DNA of 64,000 bases from contig NZ_BJUL01000009.1 in the NCBI RefSeq assembly GCF_007989605.1, positions 163,346 through 227,345 of the forward strand, read 5' to 3'. The stretch comes from Vreelandella venusta. Lineage in GTDB: Bacteria > Pseudomonadota > Gammaproteobacteria > Pseudomonadales > Halomonadaceae. The position numbers and the translations under genes were made by a program. Positions 46,468 through 55,453 of the stretch are shown here, one piece after another; position 1 is the stretch's first letter, and every line of letters starts with the position of its first letter. The notes under the pieces are model-generated. The model saw only the letters and a list, made by a program, of their open reading frames with translations, was not told the DNA's origin and did no database searches.

Positions 46468-47973
46468 ATGCAAGGTGTTCTTTCATCTATTGAGCGTGTG
46501 GGTAACAAGCTCCCACACCCATTTATTCTCTTTGTCATTTTAGCAGGCACGGTTGTAATCCTCTCAACCCTGCTTTCTTCACTCGGCGTTTCAGCGGTTA
46601 ACCCGCAAACCGACGCGGTGGTTCAGGTACGCAGTCTACTCTCGGCCGATGGCATTGAGTTCATGCTGACCAGCGTGGTCAGTAACTTCGTTAACTTCCC
46701 ACCCCTCGGCCTTATTTTGGTGGTGATGTTCGGCATTGGTTTGGCCGACAAGGTGGGCTTGATGTCGACGTTGATGCAGGTGAGCGTGGCGAAAGCACCA
46801 CCCGCGCTGCTTACTTTCTGCGTTTTTATGGCGGGTATTTGCGGCAGTATTGCCTCTGATGCCAACTACCTGATTCTGATCCCGCTAGCCGCTATGGTGT
46901 ACTACTCGGTGGGCCGCCACCCAATCGCCGGTGCCGCCGCTGCCTACGCGGCGGCAGGCGCCGGGTTTGATGCCAGCCTATTCATTACCGTCGGGGATGC
47001 GCTGTTTGCTGGCATAACCACGGAAGCCGCACGTTTGGTAGACCCAGACGCCTACGTTTCACCTGTTGATAACTACTACTTCGTGGCCTGCTCAGTGTTT
47101 GTACTGGCAATTATTGGCACGTTAATTATCGATAAGATCGTAGAGCCGAGGCTGCAACGCACCTTACCGATAAGTAAAGACTTTAAAACTGACATCATAA
47201 AACCGACATTAACCGACGCAGAAAAGCGCGGCCTAAAGCGGGTAGGCGTTGCCACACTGATTTACCTAGCGCTGATCTTAATTGCCGTGGTTCCCGAAGC
47301 ATCACCACTGCGTAATGAAGAAGGCGGCTTGATTCCGTCACCCTTTTTGCGCTCACTCGTGCCACTGATGTTTGGCTATTTCGTCACTATTGGCTTGGTC
47401 TATGGCATAACCACCGGCAAGATCACCAGCAGTCGCGATGTACCACAACGCATGGCGGAGTCTGCCAGTGACCTGGCACCGACTCTAGTACTGTTCTTTG
47501 CCATTTCGCAGTTTATTGCTTATTTCCGCTGGTCAGAACTGGGGCAGTTTATTGCTATCGAAGGCTCTAACATTCTACAAAGCACCGGGTTTACCGGACT
47601 GCCGCTGGTAGGCGCGTTTATTGCGATGAGCGCAGTACTGAATGTCTTTATGACCAGTGGCTCCGCTCAGTGGGCGTTAATGGCTCCGGTATTCGTACCG
47701 ATGCTGATGATGATCGACTTCGACCCAGCCTTTGTGTTGGCAATGTTCCGCATAGGCGATTCCAGCACTAACATTATCTCCCCTATGAGCCCGTATTTTT
47801 CGGTAGCACTGGTGTATATGCAGCGTTATAAGCCAGATATGGGGCTAGGCACGTTGATAGCCACCATGCTGCCGTTAGCCATAGGCTTTTTGCTCGCCTG
47901 GTCAACGTTTTTGATGTTCTGGCTGGCGATGGGCTGGCCAATTGGTCCAGGCGTGTACATGATGGCTAACTGA
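46468..47973 (+). CDS. abgT: AbgT-family transporter
   Basis: Membrane transporter of 501 residues with about eleven hydrophobic segments. Typical family stretches are ERVGNKLPHPFILFVILAG near the start, GIGLADKVGLMSTLM, FMAGICGSIASDANYLILIPLAAMVYY and, near the end, FRIGDSSTNIISPMSPYFSVAL. AbgT proteins carry p-aminobenzoyl-glutamate or sulfonamides. It is in one operon with the M20 hydrolase, so import followed by hydrolysis is the likely job. The symbol follows the family, not a demonstrated substrate. Confidence 0.9.
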   Translation: MQGVLSSIERVGNKLPHPFILFVILAGTVVILSTLLSSLGVSAVNPQTDAVVQVRSLLSADGIEFMLTSVVSNFVNFPPLGLILVVMFGIGLADKVGLMSTLMQVSVAKAPPALLTFCVFMAGICGSIASDANYLILIPLAAMVYYSVGRHPIAGAAAAYAAAGAGFDASLFITVGDALFAGITTEAARLVDPDAYVSPVDNYYFVACSVFVLAIIGTLIIDKIVEPRLQRTLPISKDFKTDIIKPTLTDAEKRGLKRVGVATLIYLALILIAVVPEASPLRNEEGGLIPSPFLRSLVPLMFGYFVTIGLVYGITTGKITSSRDVPQRMAESASDLAPTLVLFFAISQFIAYFRWSELGQFIAIEGSNILQSTGFTGLPLVGAFIAMSAVLNVFMTSGSAQWALMAPVFVPMLMMIDFDPAFVLAMFRIGDSSTNIISPMSPYFSVALVYMQRYKPDMGLGTLIATMLPLAIGFLLAWSTFLMFWLAMGWPIGPGVYMMAN

Positions 47974-47985
47974 TACACCAGCACA

Positions 47986-48882
47986 TCACTGCATCGCCAT
48001 CATTAACTTCCATAAATAGTCGGCAGCGGGCGAAAGTCTTCTGCCGACTCTACGCACCAAATTGCCCTGGCTGCTAGCCGCCATAGGGTGATCAATGGGA
48101 ATCGCCTTCAGCAAACCCGCATTTATTTCACTGCGTGCAGCAGCAGCCGTCATAAACGACACGCCAATCCCGGCACAAGCCATCCTTCGAGACACCGAAT
48201 GCAGGTTGCAGCGATAGGCAGGCGTAGCCAACTGCCCGGCAGCACCAAATAGCGCATTGACGAACTGCTGAGAGCCCGAGACATCCGGTAAAAAAATCAA
48301 CTTGTGCTGTAATAACTCTGTGATCGACACGCTCTCTTGGCGAGCAAGCCGGTGGGACGGTGCTACCAGCGCACACAATGGCCCTCGTTCAAAGGAGTGC
48401 ACCACTAACCGTGGGTCTGAAATGGGGCCGTAGGTAATCGCGATATCCACCTCGTCGCTGGCCACCATTTCATGGGGTTCTCGGGGGTAATAAATCCCTG
48501 TTTTAATCTCGATCAGCACATCGGGGTAGTGCTCGGAAACACGGCGCATCACATGGTTGATAAAACTATCCACAAAGCCATCACCTACCGAGACGACCAC
48601 TTTCCCCGACTGTAAATTGCGTAACCGAGACAACGTATCTCCCAGCTCTGAATTCAACCGCCGCTGAGCAAGAAACCCTTCCACTACCAATTGGCCTGCC
48701 TCGGTCAACGTCACATGCCGCCCTTGACGCTCCAGCAAGGCCATGCCCAATTCCCGCTCTAACCCCCGTACTTGGCGGCTTACTACGGAAGGATTGGTAT
48801 GCAAATGCTCCGCCGCCGCACGAATGCCTCCGCAGCTGCTTACCTCAAATAAGTACAATGCACGTTTATCCAGTAGGGTCAT
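47986..48882 (-). CDS. LysR-family regulator
   Basis: 298-residue LysR regulator with helix-turn-helix at residues 5-60 (ALYLFEVSSCGGIRAAAEHLHTNPSVVSRQVRGLERELGMALLERQG). The effector domain follows. It is convergent with abgT, only 12 nt from it, and may regulate the hydrolase/AbgT operon, whose promoter is 2.7 kb away. Confidence 0.86.
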   Translation of the reverse strand: MTLLDKRALYLFEVSSCGGIRAAAEHLHTNPSVVSRQVRGLERELGMALLERQGRHVTLTEAGQLVVEGFLAQRRLNSELGDTLSRLRNLQSGKVVVSVGDGFVDSFINHVMRRVSEHYPDVLIEIKTGIYYPREPHEMVASDEVDIAITYGPISDPRLVVHSFERGPLCALVAPSHRLARQESVSITELLQHKLIFLPDVSGSQQFVNALFGAAGQLATPAYRCNLHSVSRRMACAGIGVSFMTAAAARSEINAGLLKAIPIDHPMAASSQGNLVRRVGRRLSPAADYLWKLMMAMQ

Positions 48883-49148
48883 GATGATCTCGTGTGAATA
48901 ACTTCGCGCCGATGAGCCCGTACATCAGCTTTTTCAAACCAACAGCAACAAAATGCCCCCTACCTAAGGCAGCTTGCACTCAGGCTTTTTATGTTACATA
49001 AATACTTTAATTTTATAGTGACAGGCCACGTGTGCCTATCCAAATCAGAACACACGCCCTAAAGTCAAAATCACCCAAACGCTCACATAAAGACATTCAT
49101 ACAAAAATAGAATGTAAATTATTCTGAACACGAGAGGAGTAGGTTGCG

Positions 49149-49595
49149 TTGCAAATCGCTGAGATAACACCCTCTGAAGTACCAATGGAGCTACTTCTTT
49201 TAGCGGACCCGTCCGAGGAGGCCATTAAAAGGTACCTATATCAATCAAGGTGCTTCGCAGCCCACGACAAAGGGGCGATAGTCGGCGCTTGTGTTATCAA
49301 GCCTATTTATAAGGGAGCACTGGAACTGATGAACATTGCCGTTTCACCAGCGGTTCAACAGCATGGTGTTGGCACCCAACTGCTCGGATATGTTATCGAA
49401 AAAGTGAAGGAATCAGGCGCACAGCGCCTAGAGGTGGGAACGGGTACATTCGGCTATCAACTGACCTTCTACCAACGCCAGGGCTTTAGGGTTGATTACA
49501 TCGATAAAGACTTTTTCTTGAAGAACTATCCCGAGCCTATCATTGAAAATGGAATTCAGCACAAAGATATGCTTAGGCTAAGCCTGACATTTTAG
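49149..49595 (+). CDS. GNAT-family N-acetyltransferase
   Basis: 148-residue acetyltransferase. The acetyl-CoA binding motif A is MNIAVSPAVQQHGVGTQLLGYVIEKVKESGAQRLEVGTG, with Q-x-x-G-V-G-T, followed by FYQRQGFRV typical of motif B. The likely start is TTG at 49149 with GAGAGGAG 11 nt upstream; the first in-frame ATG is 12 codons later. The acceptor substrate is unknown. It is a single gene with an AT-rich promoter region (48990-49130). Confidence 0.83.
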   Translation: MQIAEITPSEVPMELLLLADPSEEAIKRYLYQSRCFAAHDKGAIVGACVIKPIYKGALELMNIAVSPAVQQHGVGTQLLGYVIEKVKESGAQRLEVGTGTFGYQLTFYQRQGFRVDYIDKDFFLKNYPEPIIENGIQHKDMLRLSLTF

Positions 49596-49705
49596 CCCTC
49601 TTTATAAGATAGCGGTTAATGACTTAGCATATTATTTTTAGATGACTCTATAAAAAAGCAGCCATCCTTAAACCACCGTCAACAAAGCATTTAGATTAAT
49701 CGTTA

Positions 49706-50593
49706 TCAATCTAAATGCTCACGAATCCATTCAATAAAAGCGCGCAGTTTATAAACTTCAACCATATGCTCTGGGTACGCCATATAATAAGCATCTTGAC
49801 TCTTAAGTGAGAACTGCCAAGGAATGACTAACTTCCCCTCATCAAGCTCTTCCTGAGCAAGAAACTTTGGTACTAGGGCGACGCCACAGCCAGCGCGGGC
49901 CGCTCTTAACGCCATATAGAACGTATCAAATCTTGGGCCATGATAGCTGTGTTCCGTATAGAGATCTTGTGCTTCAAACCAGTCATGCCACCCTTCGGGC
50001 CGAGTAGAAACCTGTAACAGCACCATGTCTGTTAAATCTAATGGATCGCGAACGGTTGTCTGCTCCATAGCGGAAGGCGAGCAGACAGGCACCACCTCTT
50101 CATCCAGCAACTTAATACATTCCGCCCGCGGCCATACGCCATGACCAAAAAAGAACGCCGCCTCTATACGCTCTTTTTGCATATCAAACGGTTCGGTGCG
50201 GTTAGCAATATTGAGATTAATATTGGGATATTTAAAGCGGAACCCGTTGAGTCTGGGGATAAGCCACCGCGCCCCAAAGGTGGGCAAGGTGGCGATATTC
50301 AGCACATCTGCCTCTACGCCGTAAGACTGCATATAACGCGTGGACATTTCGACTTGGGCTAATATTTTACGCGCTTCGCCGAGATATACCGCTCCCTCTG
50401 GCGTCAGGTGCAGACGCTTTCTCACCCGCCTAAATAACGGATGCTGCAGGGTAACTTCCAGTTGTGACACCTGCTTGCTCACCGCACTTTGCGTCAGGCT
50501 CAGCTCATCCGCAGCCCGCGTAAAACTGAGATGCCTTGCCGCGGCCTCGAAACAGTTCAGGCTGGTCAAAGAAGGTAAGTTTCGACGACGCAT
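49706..50593 (-). CDS. LysR-family regulator (GcvA-like) of the ama genes
   Basis: 295-residue regulator of the GcvA-like LysR subgroup, with the characteristic start MRRRNLPSLTSLNCFEAAARHLSFTRAADELSLTQSAVSKQVSQLE and a C-terminal effector domain (ARAGCGVALVPKFLAQEEL). It is divergent from the amaB-type gene with 124 bp between them, containing a perfect 7-5-7 palindrome. It is thus the probable activator of the lysine/pipecolate genes. Confidence 0.88.
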   Translation of the reverse strand: MRRRNLPSLTSLNCFEAAARHLSFTRAADELSLTQSAVSKQVSQLEVTLQHPLFRRVRKRLHLTPEGAVYLGEARKILAQVEMSTRYMQSYGVEADVLNIATLPTFGARWLIPRLNGFRFKYPNINLNIANRTEPFDMQKERIEAAFFFGHGVWPRAECIKLLDEEVVPVCSPSAMEQTTVRDPLDLTDMVLLQVSTRPEGWHDWFEAQDLYTEHSYHGPRFDTFYMALRAARAGCGVALVPKFLAQEELDEGKLVIPWQFSLKSQDAYYMAYPEHMVEVYKLRAFIEWIREHLD

Positions 50594-50622
50594 AGCACTC
50601 CCACTTGGTGAAATTAAGGAAT

Positions 50623-50641
50623 GATGTTTTTCACAAACATC
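50623..50641. promoter_or_regulatory. Candidate operator between the LysR gene and amaB
   Basis: GATGTTT-TTCAC-AAACATC is a perfect 7-bp inverted repeat with a 5-nt centre (T-N11-A type), 30 bp upstream of the LysR start and 77 bp upstream of the aldehyde dehydrogenase start. Confidence 0.6.
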
Positions 50642-50717
50642 GTTTGATGAGCTGCCTCATGCTTGGCAATACTGCCCCTGTAACCAATTTACTCACAATT
50701 CAATATTTGGTGAAGCA

Positions 50718-52211
50718 ATGATTCATTCCCTGATGGAAAAAATGGGTGTCGCAAAAGAGCTGTATCAAGGCGGCGATCTAGTTGTTACCACACCGATTGA
50801 TGGTAGCGAAATTGGCCGTCTTACAACGGCTTCTAGCAGCGACGTTGAAACCGCTATCGCGAACGCAGAAAAAGCCTTTCAAGCTTGGAAAAGCGTGCCT
50901 GCCCCCCGTCGTGGTGAATTGGTTCGCCTGTTTGGCGATCAACTGCGCCAGCACAAAGAAGCACTTGGCGAGTTGGTTACCTGGGAGTGCGGCAAGATTC
51001 TCCAGGAAGGGCTTGGCGAAGTTCAGGAAATGATCGACATCTGTGACCTCGCCGTTGGTCAATCTCGCCAACTGTTTGGGCTGACCATCGCTTCCGAGCG
51101 CCCCGGTCACCATATGCGCGAAAGCTGGCATCCGTTAGGCCCGATTGGCCTAATTACGGCGTTTAACTTTCCCGTCGCCCCTTGGGCATGGAATTCAGCC
51201 TTAGCGCTGGTATGCGGCAATAGCTTGCTTTGGAAGCCGTCCGAAAAAACACCGTTAACGGCACTGGCATGCCAAGCGCTGTTGGAGCGTGCCATTGAAG
51301 AGTTCGGCGATGAAGCCCCCGAGCACCTGAGCCAGGTGATTATTGGTGAGCGTGCCGCTGGCGAGCAGTTGGTCAATGACGCCCGCGTTGCGCTGATCAG
51401 CGCTACCGGCAGTACTCGCATGGGTCGCGAAGTAGGCCCACAAGTCGCTGCACGCTTCGGCCGCAGCATTCTTGAGCTGGGTGGCAACAACGCCATGATC
51501 TTAGCGCCCAGTGCCGACCTTGATATGGCGACTCGCGCCATCCTGTTCTCTGCGGTAGGTACGGCTGGGCAACGCTGCACGACACTGCGTCGCTTAGTTG
51601 TTCATGAATCCATTAAAGACGAAATCTTAGCGCGTCTGAAGAAGTCGTATAGCGCAATATCTATCGGCAACCCGCTTGAAGGTAACTTGGTTGGTCCGCT
51701 GATTGATCACCAAGCCTTTGATGCGATGCAAAGTGTGCTGGCTAAAGCGCGTGAGCAAGGTGCAAAAGTGTTCGGTGGCAACCGTGTAGAGTTCGCCAAC
51801 AGTGGTGAAGGCTACTACGTCGAGCCCGCCATTGTTGAAGTGACCGAGCAAAACGAGCTGGTCAAGCACGAAACCTTTGCGCCCATTCTCTATGTCCTCA
51901 CCTACAAAGAGCTGGATGAGGCTATTGCTACCAATAATGACGTCCCCCAGGGTCTGTCATCGTGCATTTTCACCACCGATGTTCGCGAAGCCGAAACCTT
52001 TATCTCTGCGGTTGGTAGTGACTGCGGCATCGCCAACGTCAACATCGGCCCTAGCGGTGCTGAAATTGGCGGTGCGTTTGGAGGCGAGAAGGAAACCGGT
52101 GGCGGTCGCGAGTCTGGCTCCGACGTTTGGAAGAGCTATATGCGTCGCCAAACTAACACCGTGAACTACTCTCGTGAACTCCCACTAGCTCAAGGCATTA
52201 AGTTCGACTAA
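50718..52211 (+). CDS. amaB: Aldehyde dehydrogenase, AmaB type (aminoadipate semialdehyde / piperideine-6-carboxylate)
   Basis: NAD-dependent aldehyde dehydrogenase of the ALDH7 group, 497 residues. The catalytic E253 stands in LELGGNNAMI and C287 in GTAGQRCTTLRRL, the ALDH7 signature. GPIGLITAFNFPVAPWAWN forms the cofactor site entry. ALDH7 enzymes oxidise 2-aminoadipate semialdehyde (open form of piperideine-6-carboxylate) to 2-aminoadipate in lysine breakdown. The amaA-type oxidase 1.6 kb downstream makes that substrate and supports the assignment. GGTGAAGCA precedes the ATG. Confidence 0.88.
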   Translation: MIHSLMEKMGVAKELYQGGDLVVTTPIDGSEIGRLTTASSSDVETAIANAEKAFQAWKSVPAPRRGELVRLFGDQLRQHKEALGELVTWECGKILQEGLGEVQEMIDICDLAVGQSRQLFGLTIASERPGHHMRESWHPLGPIGLITAFNFPVAPWAWNSALALVCGNSLLWKPSEKTPLTALACQALLERAIEEFGDEAPEHLSQVIIGERAAGEQLVNDARVALISATGSTRMGREVGPQVAARFGRSILELGGNNAMILAPSADLDMATRAILFSAVGTAGQRCTTLRRLVVHESIKDEILARLKKSYSAISIGNPLEGNLVGPLIDHQAFDAMQSVLAKAREQGAKVFGGNRVEFANSGEGYYVEPAIVEVTEQNELVKHETFAPILYVLTYKELDEAIATNNDVPQGLSSCIFTTDVREAETFISAVGSDCGIANVNIGPSGAEIGGAFGGEKETGGGRESGSDVWKSYMRRQTNTVNYSRELPLAQGIKFD

Positions 52212-52225
52212 CCCTTCCCCTCTAT

Positions 52226-52250
52226 AAGGGCCCTTCCCTGTAGGGCCCTT
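52226..52250 (+). terminator. Short hairpin between amaB and the nhaC-type gene
   Basis: AAGGGCCC (52226-52233) and GGGCCCTT (52243-52250) form a perfect 8-bp stem just after the amaB stop. No T-run follows on the plus strand, so it may be an attenuator or mRNA-stabilising stem rather than a full terminator. Confidence 0.45.
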
Positions 52251-52280
52251 ACTAAAAACATAAAAAAATTAAGGTGATGT

Positions 52281-53738
52281 ATGCGTGACGATGTCCAAAT
52301 CGGCCCGACGCCGGGCCTCGCGATGGCGCTATTACCACTGCTGGCCACTACTGCCATTCTAATTCTGCAATTTTTTATATTCTCTGATTTTACCCCGCAT
52401 ATTCCTTTAGCCTTCGGAATAATGATTTGCGCCCTGTGCGGACGCATCCGTGGCGTACCCTGGCAAAAAATGGAAGCCTCGATGCTTGAGGTGGTTAAGC
52501 TGGGAATGCCCGCTATTTTTATTCTATTAGCGGTCGGTATGGTCATTGGCACCTGGATTCTTTCCGGCACCGTTCCCACGCTGATGTATTACGGTTTTCA
52601 GTTGGTTTCCCCCTCTTACTTTCTCGTCGCAACGTGCGTCGTTAGTGCTTTGGTATCCCTTGCCACAGGCACATCCTGGGGCACAGTAGGAACCCTCGGG
52701 CTTGCCCTAATGGGCATCGGGGAAGGGCTGGGCATCCCCATGTATCTAACGGGCGGAGCACTGGTATCCGGGGCGTTCTTTGGCGATAAAATGTCGCCCT
52801 TATCAGAGACTACCAACTTAACTCCTGCCGTGTGTGAAACCGATTTATGGAGCCATATACGCAGCATGATGGCCACCACGGTGCCCGCTATGATCGTCGC
52901 GCTGATACTTTATTTATGGCTCGGCACTAGCTATGGCGGCCAGCTTGAACGAAGTACCGATATTGCAACGTTCCGTCAGGCACTTGATGACACCTTTACG
53001 CTCTCCTGGGTAACGTTGATCCCGCCTTTTGTTGTGATCGGATTAGCGCTTGCCAAATTCCCGCCTTTCCCGACTATTTTTACCGGCGCTGCGATAGGCG
53101 GCTTAGTGGCTATCGGCATTCAGGGCGAGACCGTTCATGCAGTGTTTGATGCCATGCAAAATGGCTTTAACAGTGATACCGGTAATCCGGCGATTGATGC
53201 TCTGCTCAGCAGCGGTGGTGTGCTCTCCATGACCTGGGTAGTAACGCTAACGTTCTTCGCGCTGGGTTTTGCTGGCATGCTGGAAGCCTATGGCACCGTT
53301 GATGCGATTATTAAGCAGCTGATGCGGCTTATTAAAGGGCGCTTCAGCTTAGTAGCAACAAGCTCCGGCACTACGCTGGCGGTAAGCACTATTATTGGCG
53401 ATGTGTATACAACGCTGGTGCTGCCCGGTCGCTTGCTGAAAGGCCAGTATCAAGCCATGGGCTATAAGACTTCGACGCTGTCACGCACTATTGAAGACAA
53501 TGGCACGCTCTCCTCTCCATTGATTCCGTGGAACATGGGCGGTGGATTTGTGTCCTCGACAATTGGCGTACCCACGCTAGCATATGCGCCCTTTGCATTT
53601 GCTTGCTGGCTATCCCCTTTATTTGGTTTGCTGTGGGCGCTCACCGGCCGTTTCATTCCCCGTGAAGCCCCTGAGAAAGCGGCTAAAAATCCGCCCCACA
53701 CTCCCCAAACCACCTACTCTTCCCAACTTACTTCATAG
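52281..53738 (+). CDS. nhaC: NhaC-family Na+/H+ antiporter-like transporter
   Basis: Membrane protein of 485 residues with about eleven hydrophobic segments. Family motifs are GTSWGTVGTLGLALMGIGEGLGIP, GGALVSGAFFGDKMSPLSETTNLTPAV and, near the end, TIEDNGTLSSPLIPWNMGGGF. AAGGTGATGT precedes the ATG. NhaC proteins exchange Na+ for H+, but members such as MleN move organic acids. Its place between amaB and amaA suggests transport of lysine, pipecolate or a product; this is inference from context. Confidence 0.85.
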   Translation: MRDDVQIGPTPGLAMALLPLLATTAILILQFFIFSDFTPHIPLAFGIMICALCGRIRGVPWQKMEASMLEVVKLGMPAIFILLAVGMVIGTWILSGTVPTLMYYGFQLVSPSYFLVATCVVSALVSLATGTSWGTVGTLGLALMGIGEGLGIPMYLTGGALVSGAFFGDKMSPLSETTNLTPAVCETDLWSHIRSMMATTVPAMIVALILYLWLGTSYGGQLERSTDIATFRQALDDTFTLSWVTLIPPFVVIGLALAKFPPFPTIFTGAAIGGLVAIGIQGETVHAVFDAMQNGFNSDTGNPAIDALLSSGGVLSMTWVVTLTFFALGFAGMLEAYGTVDAIIKQLMRLIKGRFSLVATSSGTTLAVSTIIGDVYTTLVLPGRLLKGQYQAMGYKTSTLSRTIEDNGTLSSPLIPWNMGGGFVSSTIGVPTLAYAPFAFACWLSPLFGLLWALTGRFIPREAPEKAAKNPPHTPQTTYSSQLTS

Positions 53739-53794
53739 CCATTCAAGGTCGGCCTATGGCCGGCCTGCGCTTCTTTTCAGGAGGTACTATAAAG

Positions 53795-55087
53795 ATGCAA
53801 ACGACCCTCTCCGAGCGCTGCCTTTGGCTGCAAACGAGCGCGGAAGCCCCATTGCACTATCCTGCGTTAGCGAACCAGGAAGAGGCCGAAGTCTGTGTTG
53901 TTGGTGGCGGTATTACGGGCTTGTCCACCGCGTTACATTTGGCCGAGAAAGGCATCAAGGTAATGTTGCTGGAGGCGGGAGATATCCCCACGGGTGCTTC
54001 AGGCCGCAACGTTGGCTTGGTTAATGCTGGGCTTTGGATTCCACCCGACGACATTGTGGCCGCACTAGGTGAAGAAAAAGGCGAACGCGTTAATACTATT
54101 TTAGGCGGCGCCCCGGCAAAAGTATTCGACATTATTGAGCGCTATGCCATTGAGTGTGAGGCAACGCGTACGGGCACCCTGCACCTTGGTCATAACACCA
54201 AAGGCTGCCAAGAGCTTGCTCGCCGCCGGGACCAGTTACAAAACCGTGGGGCGCCGGTGACGTTAATCGAAGGCGAAGCATGCGAGCGGATGACGGGAAC
54301 CGCTCAGATACATGCAGCGCTGCTTGATAAGCGCGCGGGCACTATCAACCCATGCGCCTATACACAAGGACTCGCCCGCGCTACTGCAAACTTAGGCGCC
54401 ACTCTCTACTGCCAAAGCCCCGTAACAGGCATCGAGCGACAGGAAGACCGCTGGCGGGTGTTAACTCAAAATGGCAGCGTAACCGCGAACAAAGTCGTCA
54501 TGGCGACCAATGCGTATACCGAAGACGACTGGAACCACGTTCGACAACACTTCTTTACCGGCCATTATTATCAGCTGGCGTCAGAACCCCTAACCGGTGA
54601 AGCCGCCGATGCAATTCTTCCAGAAAAACAAGGCGCTTGGGACACCCGCACGGTGCTTAGCAGCATACGCCGAGATAAGGCAGGCCGCTTACTGTTGGGC
54701 AGCCTGGGGAAAGGTGAAGGCAAGCCGTTAGCTTACTTAACCCGCTGGGCCGATACCATTAAAAATCACTACTTCCCTGGGCTTGGCAACGTGCGTTGGG
54801 AATACACCTGGACCGGCAAGATCGCATTCACACCGGACCACACCTTACGTATTTTTGAACCGGCCCCTGGAATATTGTCAGCCACTGGTTATAACGGACG
54901 CGGCATCACTACCGGCACGGTGGTTGGGCAGGGTTTTGCCCATTACATTGCAAACGAGGATGACAGCCTACTGCCGCTGCCGTTGTCACAGCCCACCCCC
55001 ATCAAAGCCCGCCCACTGTGGAGCTGCGCCTATGAGAGTGGTTTCTCGCTGTATCATGCAGGTCAGTGCCTCCGAGTGCTGATCTAA
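53795..55087 (+). CDS. amaA: FAD-dependent oxidoreductase, AmaA type (L-pipecolate oxidase)
   Basis: DAO-family flavoprotein of 430 residues. The FAD motif is VVGGGITGLSTALHLAEKGIKVMLLEAG (about residues 35-62), followed by TGASGRNVGLVNAGLWIPP. A C-terminal ATGYNGRGITTGTVVGQGFA closes the FAD site. The start at 53795 is fixed by AGGAGG 10 nt upstream. AmaA oxidises L-pipecolate to piperideine-6-carboxylate, the substrate of the amaB-type enzyme upstream. Other DAO members oxidise sarcosine or gamma-glutamyl compounds, so the specificity rests on the amaB neighbour. Confidence 0.84.
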   Translation: MQTTLSERCLWLQTSAEAPLHYPALANQEEAEVCVVGGGITGLSTALHLAEKGIKVMLLEAGDIPTGASGRNVGLVNAGLWIPPDDIVAALGEEKGERVNTILGGAPAKVFDIIERYAIECEATRTGTLHLGHNTKGCQELARRRDQLQNRGAPVTLIEGEACERMTGTAQIHAALLDKRAGTINPCAYTQGLARATANLGATLYCQSPVTGIERQEDRWRVLTQNGSVTANKVVMATNAYTEDDWNHVRQHFFTGHYYQLASEPLTGEAADAILPEKQGAWDTRTVLSSIRRDKAGRLLLGSLGKGEGKPLAYLTRWADTIKNHYFPGLGNVRWEYTWTGKIAFTPDHTLRIFEPAPGILSATGYNGRGITTGTVVGQGFAHYIANEDDSLLPLPLSQPTPIKARPLWSCAYESGFSLYHAGQCLRVLI

Positions 55088-55109
55088 TCACGGTGTTATT
55101 ACTTAACAA

Positions 55110-55143
55110 AACGGCAGCACATTCCTGTGCTGCCGTTCTTTAA
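55110..55143 (+). terminator. Terminator of the ama operon
   Basis: AACGGCAGCAC (55110-55120) and GTGCTGCCGTT (55127-55137) form a perfect 11-bp stem, followed by CTTTAATT, 23 nt after the amaA stop. Confidence 0.82.
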
Positions 55144-55162
55144 TTAACGATGGATTATTTTT

Positions 55163-55208
55163 TAAACTTGCCAGCACCTTCGCTTTAGAGGCGTTTTCGC
55201 GCTCAGCA
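55163..55208. repeat. 46-bp direct repeat, left copy
   Basis: Matches 61913-61958 at 44 of 46 positions (differences at 55192/61942 and 55205/61955), same orientation, 6.75 kb apart. The pair brackets the TRAP/acyl-CoA ligase/crotonase/IclR block. It lies in the 3' end of a decayed gene. Confidence 0.9.
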
Positions 55209-55372
55209 TAGAGCGATAGCTCATCGGTCACCTGGGCACCCAGTGCCCCTTAAAAATTTTGGCTATCAGCCTCAGTTGGATATTAAATGAAACTAACACG
55301 TAAACTAATATCATTTAACATCCTGGCATTTAAACAAAACAAGATCTGAGAAAATAATAATTTAACTAAGAC

Positions 55373-55412
55373 AAAAAAATCCATCAATGCAGGCCTAAAA
55401 GCCTGCATTGAT
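55373..55412 (-). terminator. Terminator of the TRAP operon
   Basis: ATCAATGCAGGC (55383-55394) and GCCTGCATTGAT (55401-55412) form a perfect 12-bp stem with a 6-nt loop. On the minus strand it is followed by seven T residues (55379-55373), 41 nt after the dctM stop. The flanking stretch 55250-55372 is AT-rich and holds no gene. Confidence 0.9.
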
Positions 55413-55453
55413 ACCATTTCAGACCGTAGTTGGCTACAACTAAATTTCCCCGT

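Larger units (their letters stand above)
55103..55249 (-). pseudogene. Remnant of a gene 3' end (left copy)
   Basis: A 48-codon open stretch on the minus strand, without a start, reads ALGAQVTDELSLY and then AERENASKAKVLASL. The second part is shared, with one change, by the right copy at 61910-62089. In this copy the stop codon after LASL has changed from TAA to AAA, and the frame runs on through the amaA terminator. The piece resembles the last residues of a DUF1338 protein, and the family is assigned through the right copy. Confidence 0.55.
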
